This document shows positions 50,469 to 59,610 of a DNA stretch of 64,000 nt, in pieces. Position 1 is the first letter of the stretch; each line of letters opens with the position of its first letter. The translations under genes were made by a program, and so were the position numbers. Location: assembly GCF_025154075.1 (NCBI RefSeq), contig NZ_JAOAMU010000008.1:1-64000 (forward strand), read 5' to 3'. Origin of the DNA: Chryseobacterium herbae. Lineage in GTDB: Bacteria > Bacteroidota > Bacteroidia > Flavobacteriales > Weeksellaceae. The notes beneath the pieces were generated by a model, which had not been told where the DNA came from, did not search any database, and worked only from the letters and a program-made list of their open reading frames with translations.

Positions 50469-53141
50469 TTATTTTGAAACAATAATTTTCTGGCTGTAAT
50501 CAATGGTGTTACCCTTGATCGTCACCATATAAGCTCCGTTCAGTAATTGACTTGCATTCACTGTAGTCTGCTTATTAAGATTGATTTTTTCTGAAGAAAC
50601 CAGTTTCCCGGTAAAATCATAAATTGAAACTGTAGTGATTCCTGAAAGATCCATTCCTGAAGGTGTTTTGATTGTAAATTCAGTTTTCACCGGATTCGGA
50701 TAGATGGATATTCCTTTGGTATTAGCAGCAGCTTCATTCACTGCCAATGCATTACAATCTGCAGGAACATCGAAGTTTTCAACCTGGTCGTTCAAATCCG
50801 GAGCCGGCTGATTATAATTCTGCCATATTCCAACCAGTCCTCCTGATGCTGCATTGACCCCTAAACCTCTTTTAGCAAACACTTTCCAGATCAAACACTT
50901 ATCAACTCCATTCGTCTTTGCCAGTTCAGCAGCTAAAATAGCATCTCTTCCCTGTATAAAACTAGGGTTACACTGCTGCAGTTTAAGAGCATCAACTACC
51001 AATTGCAGCACTCTTGCGCTTCCACTGTTCGGATCCGCCAGTACATTGCTGTTGTACCCATATTTTTCTACGTATTTCCAGTTAAGATCCCAAAGCATCG
51101 TTGCCCATACAAATCCGATACTGTGAACATCTGCTCTGGTGACTGGAATTACAGTACCGTTAGTTAGCCTCACATTATCGTTAATTTTCATACCGTTAGT
51201 TCTTGTATAGGTAAAATTATTAACTGCAAAATCAGGTGAATATTTCGCCGGTCTTATCCCAGGTCCATCTGTAGGCTGGCTGGCCGTAAAAGTAGCCATA
51301 CCTCTGGGAACAGAAGCGTTGTCTCCCGGTTTGTTGGTTAGCATTAAGGCAAAGAAATCAGACCAACCTTCTCCCATCTGCTCATTGGAAGTACCGTAAT
51401 TTAAACAGTTGTTTCCGGTACCCGTCATACGGTTGGTAATCCCATGTCCGTATTCGTGTGCCATAACCCCATTGTCTAAGCTTCCGTCTTTGTAAACATA
51501 ATTTAATTTATCATATTTTAATGTTGCGTTAATCGTTGCCCCACCAGTAATTTCAGCCGTTAAAAACTGTCCTTCCGTTTTTCCAATCATAATGGTAGGA
51601 ATTGTAATTGTAGCATCAACACCTCCTAAAGGTATTGGGGTGTCACTGTTTGGATGATATTGTACAACTCCTATAGCACCGGCATTCTGCAGGTTTTTGG
51701 TCTTCACTGCAAAACCACAAGTCGCCGCAGTTACTACCGCTATTTTACCCGTTAAGCTACCCGCTGCTACAGCTGTACATGCATCGGCAGGTACTGAAAG
51801 TGCCAGATTTCCGGTTACGGGAGCATTTCCTTCAAGTGCAGGTCCAAACTGTGCCGTCTTACTGATCGGTGTTCTTCCTGTATAAGTTGATGGTGAATTG
51901 TAAAAAAGATTCTGCATCTGCGTAGGCTCAAACAGATACATCTGCATTCTAGGTGCAGATCCGTCTGCCGGCGACTGGAAATTTGCATTATTATACGCCC
52001 CACCATCTCTGCCTTCTGCTAAAACAGCATCATTTCCTGTCCCTCCTATCCCGAAATTATTGGTTTGAAAGTTTCTTGCCGTCTCCGTAAATCCTAATTT
52101 ATAAAAAACGTCATGCATTTTATTATTAACGTAAAATAAATTGGTCACAGCCGCAGACGTGTAATTCTGTGGAGGAAGCGTCACATCCATCGGAAAATCA
52201 AAAGCTCTTGCTGCTCCGCCATCGGCAGAAAACTGAACCGTATTGGTATTGTTTTCGTCAGTATATGCATACGCATTATTTCCTCTGGTATTGGTATAGT
52301 GATTGGTTCCATCTGAATGCCATCCCTCAGGAGAAGCTGTCAGATCCCATGGATTATTAAGCAATGCTCTTGCCCCAAAAGAAGGTCCTTCTACAGGGAA
52401 AGGCAGGACATTATAAGAAGCGTTGTCCGGAGCCAGAACAAAATTCTTGTTAAGGCTATTATTTTCTGCCTTTATATAAGCAGGAAGTACAGAAGGCTGA
52501 TTATTCAGTTCTGACTGATGTAATTCGGTAGGAAGATGCTCGTGGTCACCATCATGGAAATTACATGAAATAGTAAGATTCTCACGGTATAAAACCGAAC
52601 CATCTTCTGTGCTGATTACCAAGCTCCAAAGATTGCCAGTTCCTTTCTCTTCTACATTAAACAGATTTCCAAGGATCAGTTCTCCACCCTTTGCGAAATA
52701 AACAAGCTTGGTTTTTATAGGTTCTTCTTTTCCTTCACTGTTTTTGGTCGTAGCTAATCCGTTCCATTGTTCCGCAGCTTTTGCCACCAGCGCATCTTTT
52801 TGTGCACTCTGCTTGCCTTTTACAGCTGAAGGATAGGTTTTAATAAAGGTATCTGCAAAGTTGAGTACTTTATCTTCTCTGATCAGAACATTCGCTGAAC
52901 TTCCAAAGACAGGAACTCCATTAATAGTCTGCTGTATACCTACGATGTCTCCGTTCAAACTTTTAGAAGGGTCTACATTCACAATGGTAAATGCTTTCAG
53001 CTCAGGATTTATTCTTTGAAATGTTTTTTCAGAATTAACGTAGTTTTTAATAACCTGCTCGTGTTTTTGAGCAGACAATGCGCCAAAACCAAAAAAAGAA
53101 CAAAGCAATAAAAACTTAGCACTTAATCGAATTCTTTTCAT
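50469..53141 (-). CDS. T9SS-secreted M36 (fungalysin) metallopeptidase, copy 2
   Basis: An 890-residue paralogue of the downstream gene with the same layout: signal peptide (LSAQ, residue 24), FTP propeptide, catalytic domain with HEYGH at His562-His566 (the same residue numbers as copy 1), NEQMGEGWSDF, PA domain (GKIAVVTAATCGFAVKTK), and a type A T9SS tail (GISIYPNPVKTEF). Differences are concentrated in the PA domain, in the propeptide-catalytic junction (about 200-225) and in an insert near MKINDNVRLTNGTVIPV. The two may have different substrates or regulation. First gene of the pair in transcription order. Confidence 0.94.
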   Translation of the reverse strand: MKRIRLSAKFLLLCSFFGFGALSAQKHEQVIKNYVNSEKTFQRINPELKAFTIVNVDPSKSLNGDIVGIQQTINGVPVFGSSANVLIREDKVLNFADTFIKTYPSAVKGKQSAQKDALVAKAAEQWNGLATTKNSEGKEEPIKTKLVYFAKGGELILGNLFNVEEKGTGNLWSLVISTEDGSVLYRENLTISCNFHDGDHEHLPTELHQSELNNQPSVLPAYIKAENNSLNKNFVLAPDNASYNVLPFPVEGPSFGARALLNNPWDLTASPEGWHSDGTNHYTNTRGNNAYAYTDENNTNTVQFSADGGAARAFDFPMDVTLPPQNYTSAAVTNLFYVNNKMHDVFYKLGFTETARNFQTNNFGIGGTGNDAVLAEGRDGGAYNNANFQSPADGSAPRMQMYLFEPTQMQNLFYNSPSTYTGRTPISKTAQFGPALEGNAPVTGNLALSVPADACTAVAAGSLTGKIAVVTAATCGFAVKTKNLQNAGAIGVVQYHPNSDTPIPLGGVDATITIPTIMIGKTEGQFLTAEITGGATINATLKYDKLNYVYKDGSLDNGVMAHEYGHGITNRMTGTGNNCLNYGTSNEQMGEGWSDFFALMLTNKPGDNASVPRGMATFTASQPTDGPGIRPAKYSPDFAVNNFTYTRTNGMKINDNVRLTNGTVIPVTRADVHSIGFVWATMLWDLNWKYVEKYGYNSNVLADPNSGSARVLQLVVDALKLQQCNPSFIQGRDAILAAELAKTNGVDKCLIWKVFAKRGLGVNAASGGLVGIWQNYNQPAPDLNDQVENFDVPADCNALAVNEAAANTKGISIYPNPVKTEFTIKTPSGMDLSGITTVSIYDFTGKLVSSEKINLNKQTTVNASQLLNGAYMVTIKGNTIDYSQKIIVSK

Positions 53142-53325
53142 ATGATTTACTTTTTAACGAAATATTGATTTGATTACTTCCCCAGTTAGTAGTAAAAATA
53201 TTAAAATGTTACATTATTTACACATTAACCTCAAAAAAAATTATTTTATATTAAGTAAAAAGCGCATTTTGGATGCAAATATCAATTAACTCACGTATCG
53301 AAATTAAATTTTATTAAGTGAACCA

Positions 53326-53691
53326 CTATTTAAATACAACACCCGAAAAAGATAGCGGACTCATCACCAGGGTTACGAATATGGCGAGAATGATTAACAC
53401 CAGCTGATACTGATAATAGGTTTTTTCTTTATCCTCTTCTTTCACTTCAAAAGTAAATTTGATCTTATCCGGTTTTCTGATGATCATCCAGATAAATCCC
53501 AAAATGATAAGATTTAAGACGATAGGTGCAAAAAGAAACAGTTTACTCCCGAATCCGTCATTCTTCCCTCCGTATCCGTGAATCGGGATCACATCCGGAA
53601 TAGTGCTGTATCTAGTAAGCAGATAAGCTGTGTAGCCGATAATGATGATAAAAGGAATGCAGAACAGCAGTTTGATATGTTTGGGTATCAT
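53326..53691 (-). CDS. DUF1648-domain membrane protein
   Basis: A 121-residue membrane protein with three TM helices (about 8-25, 49-70, 93-112). The N-terminal part YSTIPDVIPIHGYGGKNDGFGSK has the DUF1648 pattern 'lPd.iP.Hf...G..D..gsk' found in SdpI-like immunity proteins, but the second SdpI half is absent. It is the last gene of minus-strand unit C and overlaps the C45 gene by four bases. Function unknown. Confidence 0.78.
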   Translation of the reverse strand: MIPKHIKLLFCIPFIIIIGYTAYLLTRYSTIPDVIPIHGYGGKNDGFGSKLFLFAPIVLNLIILGFIWMIIRKPDKIKFTFEVKEEDKEKTYYQYQLVLIILAIFVTLVMSPLSFSGVVFK

Positions 53692-55370
53692 TTTATTTTT
53701 TTTAAAGTCTTCTTGAGATATTTTTCCACATTTTTGCGGTCCGGAACTGTAGTAATTTCTTTTGTCAGGGCTTTTTCAAACGCAGTTTTAGCATTGGCAA
53801 ACTCTTTTTTACTGTAATAATATTGACCTGCCTGGTCATAACCCAACCAGAAATCAGGATTCAAAGACAGATAATGGGGAATGAAGTCATCTGTCAAGAA
53901 TATATCTTTACTGTTTGTCGCAGCACTCACCTCTTCGCTCATCATTTTATACATTTCATAATTCTCAAATTCCTGAGAATCTGCAAAAGGATCTCTGGCG
54001 ATATTCAGTGCTGTTTTTGCCTGTAAACTTTCTGCTGCCTTTTTACCTGAAAATATTTCATTGAGATCATAGCATACAAATTCTCCCAGCTGATAAGGAT
54101 TGGAAGACACCCAGACCAGTCTTTTTTCAGGTGAAAATATAACCGAATGGTGAGCCAATAACTGGTTGATTGCTTTTTCATTTCCGTACCCGATCTTTTG
54201 GTCTTTTAAACCTGATTTATCACGTAAAATAGCCGCCATTTTTTCAGGATTGAGTTTTTTCTTTTCCTCAAGAAGTTCCTGAAGTTTCTCGTAACGGTAT
54301 TCGGAATGGCTTTCTACTATGTGTTTCTGATTTCTCTTATCGTCTTTATAAGCTTCCGACTGAAAATGGTTGGTACAGAAAACTTTGCTAGTATTTTCAA
54401 CTTTGTAGACTCCAAAATTTTGGGGTGAAACTTCAATGATCACCGCATTTTTATCATGAGCACTTCCTACCAGAATGGATTCGGAGACGAACACTTTTCT
54501 TTTTTTTGCAATGGCAATGGCTTCGTCAATATTTTTCGCATATTGTAGAATTTCCCGTGTCACGAGAGAAATTGGAGTTTTGGCAGTCAGGGGAATTTTA
54601 GATTTTCCGGCATTGATGGTTACCGTAATTCCTTCTTTATTCATCCCTGAAACGACGCCTATCATTCCCGGCCAGCTTACTGACATGTATGGAATTCCAG
54701 TATCGGGTTCCACGAATTCAATCAGTTTATTTTTAGCAAAATCGTCTCCGACATAGAAATCAAAGTTTCTTCCGATCAGCAGCTGACCGTCTTCTGTATT
54801 TTCGTTCCAGACTGCGAGTGAAGTACAGCCTACCATCGCCAGATCCTGCATGGCATGGCCAATATCGTGAGCTCCATGAAGATATAAGTTCCGAAGGTAT
54901 TTGGGTGCAATAAAATTGTATTTATCCGAGGAATACTGCGCCAATCCGTACAATTCAGCCTGATAATCTTCCCTTACATTCAGATACATTTTTCTGTTGT
55001 ACCATTTCAGAAATCCCCGAAGAAGCTTCTGTTTAAATTTTGAAGGAACAAAACCTTCCACTTTGGAAAAGAAGATCTCTTCCTGCTGCTGCATCAGGTT
55101 TTGAGTCAGCGCTCCGTTATTATAGCCCAGCTGTACAGGATTTCCTTTGATATAAAGTTCCCAGAGCTGCTGTTTATTTTTGGTTAAATAATTCTGATTG
55201 AAACTGAACGTAGAATCATTGATCTTATTGACTTTCGGAGTTTCCAAGGCATATTTGCTGATATCCGGAATATGATGAATCGATTTCGAAACGCCACACG
55301 ACATCAGGGAAAAGATCAGGAAAAACTGAATTCCCCGGAATGCTGCAGCGAGCCTGTTATTTGTTTTCAT
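53688..55370 (-). CDS. C45-family autoproteolytic acyltransferase/hydrolase lipoprotein
   Basis: A 560-residue lipoprotein (lipobox LMSCG, Cys25) of the Ntn-hydrolase C45 family, whose best-known member is acyl-CoA:6-aminopenicillanate acyltransferase. These cleave themselves before a nucleophilic Cys; here the site is MVGCTSLAVWN with Cys182, followed by GRNFDFYVGDDF. The C-terminal 60 residues have a TPR-like pattern (GQYYYSKKEFANAKTAFEKALTK). It would act in the periplasm or at a membrane surface. In unit C it overlaps the FAD enzyme gene by 14 bases and the DUF1648 gene by four. An acyl transfer or hydrolysis step in pigment maturation is plausible but unproven. Confidence 0.85.
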   Translation of the reverse strand: MKTNNRLAAAFRGIQFFLIFSLMSCGVSKSIHHIPDISKYALETPKVNKINDSTFSFNQNYLTKNKQQLWELYIKGNPVQLGYNNGALTQNLMQQQEEIFFSKVEGFVPSKFKQKLLRGFLKWYNRKMYLNVREDYQAELYGLAQYSSDKYNFIAPKYLRNLYLHGAHDIGHAMQDLAMVGCTSLAVWNENTEDGQLLIGRNFDFYVGDDFAKNKLIEFVEPDTGIPYMSVSWPGMIGVVSGMNKEGITVTINAGKSKIPLTAKTPISLVTREILQYAKNIDEAIAIAKKRKVFVSESILVGSAHDKNAVIIEVSPQNFGVYKVENTSKVFCTNHFQSEAYKDDKRNQKHIVESHSEYRYEKLQELLEEKKKLNPEKMAAILRDKSGLKDQKIGYGNEKAINQLLAHHSVIFSPEKRLVWVSSNPYQLGEFVCYDLNEIFSGKKAAESLQAKTALNIARDPFADSQEFENYEMYKMMSEEVSAATNSKDIFLTDDFIPHYLSLNPDFWLGYDQAGQYYYSKKEFANAKTAFEKALTKEITTVPDRKNVEKYLKKTLKKIK

Positions 55371-56892
55371 TAATGTTGATCATTTGTTTCAGACGATCGT
55401 CTATCGTTTCTTTTCCGAGAATTTCCGCGCAGGTATTGAAAGCACCGATTGTTACTCCCAGAATTCCATGCATATTCACAGACTGTCCGGTGAGGAACAG
55501 ATTATCGGTCTTTGTGCGGGGCGAAACCATTGTTTTTAACGGGTTATCCGAATTTTTCATGTATCCGTACATATTTCCTTCAAAACTGCCGATATAGTCC
55601 CTGTAAGACAGTGGCGATGAAGTATAGATGCTTTTTATGGAATGTCTGAGGTTTGGAATTTTCTTTTCTAATGCCGAGATCATTTTTTCTGCCTTTTCAA
55701 GCTTGAACTCTTCATATTTTAATCCTCTTTCATGTTCTTCTGCAACAGTATTGATGGTTTTCTCCCACGATTTCACCTCATCAAAATCCATATAAGAGAT
55801 CGCTGTAAGGCTTTCTGCATAATCGGGATGATGCTTTGATTGTGTAGAGGAAAGCATATAAGTTTCCGGCCAGCTTTCTTTGCGGTATCGGAATGCATTC
55901 CAAACCATTTCTTCTGATGAATAGTGGTAGATATTATAATTAAAATTCGGAAAAGACTGTGGTTTTAAAACCAGATAGACACTGAAGCACGAAGAAACAG
56001 GTTCCCAGCTCATCACTCTGTTCGAAAAGGATTTTCTCAATCGGTCTTCCCCCATTAGTTTCATCGCAGAGCGGATTTCTATGTTTGAAATGAATTTTTT
56101 CGCTGCATATTCCTTTCCTTCCTTCGTTTTCACGGAAGACAGAACATTATTTTCATTAAAGACAAATTCTGAAACTTCGGAGTGTTTATGAACTTCTGCT
56201 CCATACTGGCGAAGTTTTTTAATCAGAAGTTTAGTGATCTGGCTTCCTCCTTTGACACATTTATAGGCACTCTGAATATAGGAATTCACCGTAAGCGCAT
56301 GAACGTAGAACGGTATATTCTCCGAATCACCGCCGTATAAAAAATTCGACCCGAGCAATACGGCCTGTAGTTTTTTATCCTGAGTCACAGACTCTATGAA
56401 TCTTTTGGTATTGAGGTGAAGGATCTCTTCATTATAGCTGTCTTTCCCTACGACCTGATATCTCGGAAACTGGGCACAGACATACTGGATCTCTTCGCAA
56501 TAGCTTTCCAGGTTTTGTTTTTCATTAGGGAAATGTGCGGTGAGCTGTTCAACAAAGTTTTCATAGCCTTGCGCATGAGGATATTCTATGCTTTCTTCTC
56601 CAAAAGAAATCCTGTCGTAACCATCTTCATTCATCTTGTGGAGTTCCAGATCATCCATAATCTCAAGATAGGAAAAGAAACGGTGAAGATTCTGTCCTTT
56701 TGAAAGGCCTCCAAGGTAATGAACTCCGGTATCAAAGATCAGTTTATCTCGTGAAAAGGTTTGAAGATTTCCGCCATACTGGTTGTTTTTTTCCAGGACA
56801 CAGACTTTCAGACCTTCTTTCGCCAAAATTAGAGCCGAAACAAGACCTCCCAATCCGCTACCGATTACAAGTATGTCGTATTCTTTTTTCAA
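55357..56892 (-). CDS. CrtI-like FAD-dependent oxidoreductase
   Basis: A 511-residue flavoprotein of the phytoene desaturase / all-trans-retinol 13,14-reductase group. The dinucleotide-binding motif is at the N-terminus (VIGSGLGGLVSALILAKEG, then VLEKNNQYGGNL), and the C-terminal FAD block reads NLFLTGQSVNMHGILGVTIGA. Such enzymes oxidise or saturate C-C bonds in long conjugated chains, so action on the polyene (isomerisation, saturation or ring hydroxylation) is reasonable, but the reaction cannot be read. It starts 156 bases after the LpxL-like gene and overlaps the C45 gene by 14 bases. Confidence 0.86.
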   Translation of the reverse strand: MKKEYDILVIGSGLGGLVSALILAKEGLKVCVLEKNNQYGGNLQTFSRDKLIFDTGVHYLGGLSKGQNLHRFFSYLEIMDDLELHKMNEDGYDRISFGEESIEYPHAQGYENFVEQLTAHFPNEKQNLESYCEEIQYVCAQFPRYQVVGKDSYNEEILHLNTKRFIESVTQDKKLQAVLLGSNFLYGGDSENIPFYVHALTVNSYIQSAYKCVKGGSQITKLLIKKLRQYGAEVHKHSEVSEFVFNENNVLSSVKTKEGKEYAAKKFISNIEIRSAMKLMGEDRLRKSFSNRVMSWEPVSSCFSVYLVLKPQSFPNFNYNIYHYSSEEMVWNAFRYRKESWPETYMLSSTQSKHHPDYAESLTAISYMDFDEVKSWEKTINTVAEEHERGLKYEEFKLEKAEKMISALEKKIPNLRHSIKSIYTSSPLSYRDYIGSFEGNMYGYMKNSDNPLKTMVSPRTKTDNLFLTGQSVNMHGILGVTIGAFNTCAEILGKETIDDRLKQMININENK

Positions 56893-57048
56893 AAGGAGAA
56901 AAGATGTGTGTTTTTATTTCAAAAATTAAGAAATCCTGAGATTTAGAAATTATATTTAAACCTAAATGAGAGGTTCAGATATCCAATTCCCGAATTTATT
57001 TAACGATTTGAGTTTATTAATTAGTTTTCAGGGATAAAATTAGAAAAA

Positions 57049-57933
57049 TTAATCAATATCATCCCAAAAATCGAAATAATTGAACCATTGAAGGGGATAT
57101 TTTCTGATCATAGATTCCAGATTCTGAACATAAGAATTGAGAAGCCCCTGAGAATCACGGTTTTTAATATTTTTCGCGACCCTTGCATATAAGTGGTAAT
57201 GAAGATTTTTTTCTTTCATTACGTACACATACACTACGGGAACACCAAGACGGGAAGCAATAAGGAACGGACCGGCCGGAAATTTAGCACTTTTACCCAG
57301 CAGATCGGCTTCAAGATATTTAGAACCTTCAAAGTATCGGTCTCCGGTAAAGCAGATCAGTTCATTATTTGACAAAGCCTGATTGATCTCAAAAATATGC
57401 GACATATCCTCTTTGACGTAGATGAATTTGATATTGCTCTGTTTTACGGCGACACTTTCGAGATATTCTTTGATCACCGTCACTTCCTGATCTGTAGTCA
57501 CCAGATTGATCTGACAGTCGAAATCGATATCGGCAAAGAAGTGTTCTGCAATTTCAAAATTCCCGATATGAGCACTGATGAGAACCCCGCCTTTCTTTTC
57601 AGCTAAAAGATTCTTAAGATTTTCTACACCATCAAATTCATAGGTATATTTTTCCCTTAAACCGGCAGAAATTGCTGTTTTATCAATCAAAATCTTTCCA
57701 AAAGTAAAATAACTTTTAAAGACACAAGCTTTTGATTTCCAATAACTATAATCAAGTCTTTTCTGAAAATAATAAAAGATGTAACGGTTGCTCTTTTTTA
57801 GAAACAAAAAGTAATAGGAAGCTACAAAGTAGAGCACAACATATGAACTCCGGATCCCGATATTTCTAATACACCAGACGAATATTTTATATCCCAGTAT
57901 GGTTCCTTTAGATTTACCTTTCCACTTGTTCAT
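57049..57933 (-). CDS. LpxL/HtrB-like lysophospholipid acyltransferase
   Basis: A 294-residue inner-membrane acyltransferase of the lipid A late acyltransferase family. One N-terminal TM region (about 28-46) precedes the HX4(D/E) motif AHIGNFE (His122, Glu127), then CFTGDRYFEG and KFPAGPFLIASRLGVPVVYVYVM. Aryl-polyene clusters regularly carry such an enzyme, proposed to transfer the polyene acyl chain from ACP to a lipid or, in flexirubin producers, to the resorcinol hydroxyl. It follows an ACP gene by 124 bases filled with an imperfect palindrome. Acceptor not readable. Confidence 0.87.
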   Translation of the reverse strand: MNKWKGKSKGTILGYKIFVWCIRNIGIRSSYVVLYFVASYYFLFLKKSNRYIFYYFQKRLDYSYWKSKACVFKSYFTFGKILIDKTAISAGLREKYTYEFDGVENLKNLLAEKKGGVLISAHIGNFEIAEHFFADIDFDCQINLVTTDQEVTVIKEYLESVAVKQSNIKFIYVKEDMSHIFEINQALSNNELICFTGDRYFEGSKYLEADLLGKSAKFPAGPFLIASRLGVPVVYVYVMKEKNLHYHLYARVAKNIKNRDSQGLLNSYVQNLESMIRKYPLQWFNYFDFWDDID

Positions 57934-57944
57934 AAGTCTAATTT

Positions 57945-58035
57945 ATCAATGTAACAGTCTACCAATGTAACAATGCTATTGCTGCATCTATACATCATTG
58001 GTACACTGTTACACTATTACATTGGTATATTGTTA
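57945..58035. repeat. Imperfect palindrome between the LpxL-like and ACP genes
   Basis: Left arm CAATGTAACAGTC, CCAATGTAACAATG; right arm CATTGGTACACTG, TTACACTATTACATTGG, TATTGTTA. The arms are rough inverted copies and use the same units as the repeats around the ACP gene at 39.9 kb. Confidence 0.78.
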
Positions 58036-58057
58036 AAGAGTAAAGTTCGATCGATAG

Positions 58058-58312
58058 TTATGCGTTTTTTTCAGCAATCTTCTGCTCAATCGTAGTATAG
58101 AAATCATCAAACGTGACCATTTTTTTAAAATCTGCCTCTCCTAATTTCACTCCGAAATTAGATTCAATCACTACGACCATATCGATATAGTCCAGACTGT
58201 CCAGTCCAAGCGTCTTTTTCAGGTTGGCGTCATTACTGATCTCATCGCCGTCGACCTCGAATTCGTTTACTAAGAAATCATTAACGATGTCAACAATTTT
58301 TTCCCTTTCCAT
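58058..58312 (-). CDS. Acyl carrier protein of pigment unit C
   Basis: An 84-residue ACP with the site LGLDSLDYIDMVVVIE (Ser39 is the phosphopantetheine attachment). The start used is the ATG at 58312; an upstream TTG is less likely. It begins four bases after the stop of the ketosynthase gene, as in many KS-ACP pairs. It differs clearly from the ACP in unit B (no Gly-rich loop), so the two probably serve different steps, for example primer loading versus elongation or the resorcinol versus the polyene branch. Confidence 0.93.
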   Translation of the reverse strand: MEREKIVDIVNDFLVNEFEVDGDEISNDANLKKTLGLDSLDYIDMVVVIESNFGVKLGEADFKKMVTFDDFYTTIEQKIAEKNA

Positions 58313-58316
58313 GTTT

Positions 58317-59537
58317 TTAATCAAATTTTTTTACTATTAATGCGGAGTTGGTTCCCCCAAATCCGAAAGAATTCGACAAAAATACGTCAATTTTTTGAGT
58401 TTTCGTTTTTGAGATTAAATTTATCTTTTTCGCCTCATCGTCAGGGTTTTCCAGATTGATGTTCGGTGCAACAAAATCATTCTGCATCATCAGAATGGAG
58501 TAAACCACTTCACTCGCCCCTGCCATCCAGCATTCATGACCGGTCATAGACTTGGTAGAACTTACCGGAATCTCGCTTCCGAAGATCTCGTGAATGGCTT
58601 TGGCTTCATTGGCATCTCCAATAGGTGTGGAAGTCGCATGAGCGTTGATATAATCGATATCTTCAACTTTTAATCCTGACTGTTTCAGAGCTCTTTGCAT
58701 CGCTAAAGCAGGACCATCAACATTCGGTGTTGAAATATGTCCACCGTTTGATGAGAAACCATATCCTACAATTTCTGCAAGAATAGTTGCTCCTCTTCGC
58801 TGTGCAGATTCTAAACTTTCCACCACAAGACTGGCTGCTCCTCCGCTTGGGATCAGTCCGTCTCTTCCGGAATCAAAAGGTCTTGATGCTTTGGTAGGTT
58901 CGTCTTCTCTCACAGAAAACACACCCAGTCCGTCAAAACTTGCCATTGAATATTTGTTCGTTTCCTGAGCTCCGCCGCAGATAATCATATCCTGAAAACC
59001 ATTGCTGATCATCATATGCGCCAGTCCCAAAGAATGCGAGCCGCTGGCACACGCTGCACTAATGGTAAGGTTGATGCCTTTCAGTTTAAAAATAGTCGAA
59101 AGGTTCATTGTTACCGTAGAATTCATTGATTTAAAGATCGCTCCGGATCCCATCAATGTTGTATCTTTCTTTTCTCTTGCAATATCGATAGACTCAACAA
59201 CTGCCTGAGAAACACTGTCGTTTCCGTATAAAATCCCTACTTCATGGCTGTCCATGAAATCCTGGTCTATGCCTGCCTGTTTAAGCGCATCGCTGGTCGC
59301 AAGGTAAGCATATTCACTTTCCTCGCCCATGCTTACACGCTGGCGTCTGTTGAGTAGATTTTTGAGGTCCGGTTTCGGCACTACGCCTGTAAGGCCAGAC
59401 CTGAATCCGAATTCTTTTCTTTCCTGTACTAAAGCAATACCGGATTTTCCTTGATATAGGGATTCTTTGACTTCTTCCAAAGAGGTCCCGATGCAAGAAT
59501 AAATTCCCATTCCGGTAATTACAACCCTATTTTCCAT
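58317..59537 (-). CDS. Beta-ketoacyl-ACP synthase of pigment unit C
   Basis: A 406-residue KAS with intact triad: Cys163 in ISAACASGSHS, His300 in NAHATSTPIGD and His334 in MTGHECWMAGASE. The HGTxT of ordinary FabF reads HATST, as in KAS I-like and ApeR-type enzymes. It ends NSFGFGGTNSALIV. Four bases separate it from the ACP. It lies 73 bases after fabG with a small palindrome in the gap. Probably extends an acyl primer in pigment synthesis; it might instead feed DarB with beta-ketoacyl-ACP. Confidence 0.92.
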   Translation of the reverse strand: MENRVVITGMGIYSCIGTSLEEVKESLYQGKSGIALVQERKEFGFRSGLTGVVPKPDLKNLLNRRQRVSMGEESEYAYLATSDALKQAGIDQDFMDSHEVGILYGNDSVSQAVVESIDIAREKKDTTLMGSGAIFKSMNSTVTMNLSTIFKLKGINLTISAACASGSHSLGLAHMMISNGFQDMIICGGAQETNKYSMASFDGLGVFSVREDEPTKASRPFDSGRDGLIPSGGAASLVVESLESAQRRGATILAEIVGYGFSSNGGHISTPNVDGPALAMQRALKQSGLKVEDIDYINAHATSTPIGDANEAKAIHEIFGSEIPVSSTKSMTGHECWMAGASEVVYSILMMQNDFVAPNINLENPDDEAKKINLISKTKTQKIDVFLSNSFGFGGTNSALIVKKFD

Positions 59538-59539
59538 TT

Positions 59540-59606
59540 ATAATTAAAGGTTTTAGATTGCAGGTTTTAGGTTGCAGCTCTTCACTGCTACCTATGATCT
59601 GCTACC
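59540..59606. repeat. Imperfect palindrome between fabG-like and ketosynthase genes
   Basis: GCAGGTTTTAGGTTGCAG on the left and CTGCTACC, CTGCTACCTG on the right are rough inverted copies around CTCTTCA. Different units from the TGTAACA repeats, but placed in the same way in an intergenic gap of the operon. Confidence 0.65.
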
Positions 59607-59610
59607 TGAT

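Noticed and set aside
55357..55370. Frameshift between the FAD enzyme and the C45 gene
   Set aside because: The 14-base overlap is a normal coupled junction: the C45 protein begins with a proper lipoprotein signal and the FAD enzyme has a complete C-terminus.
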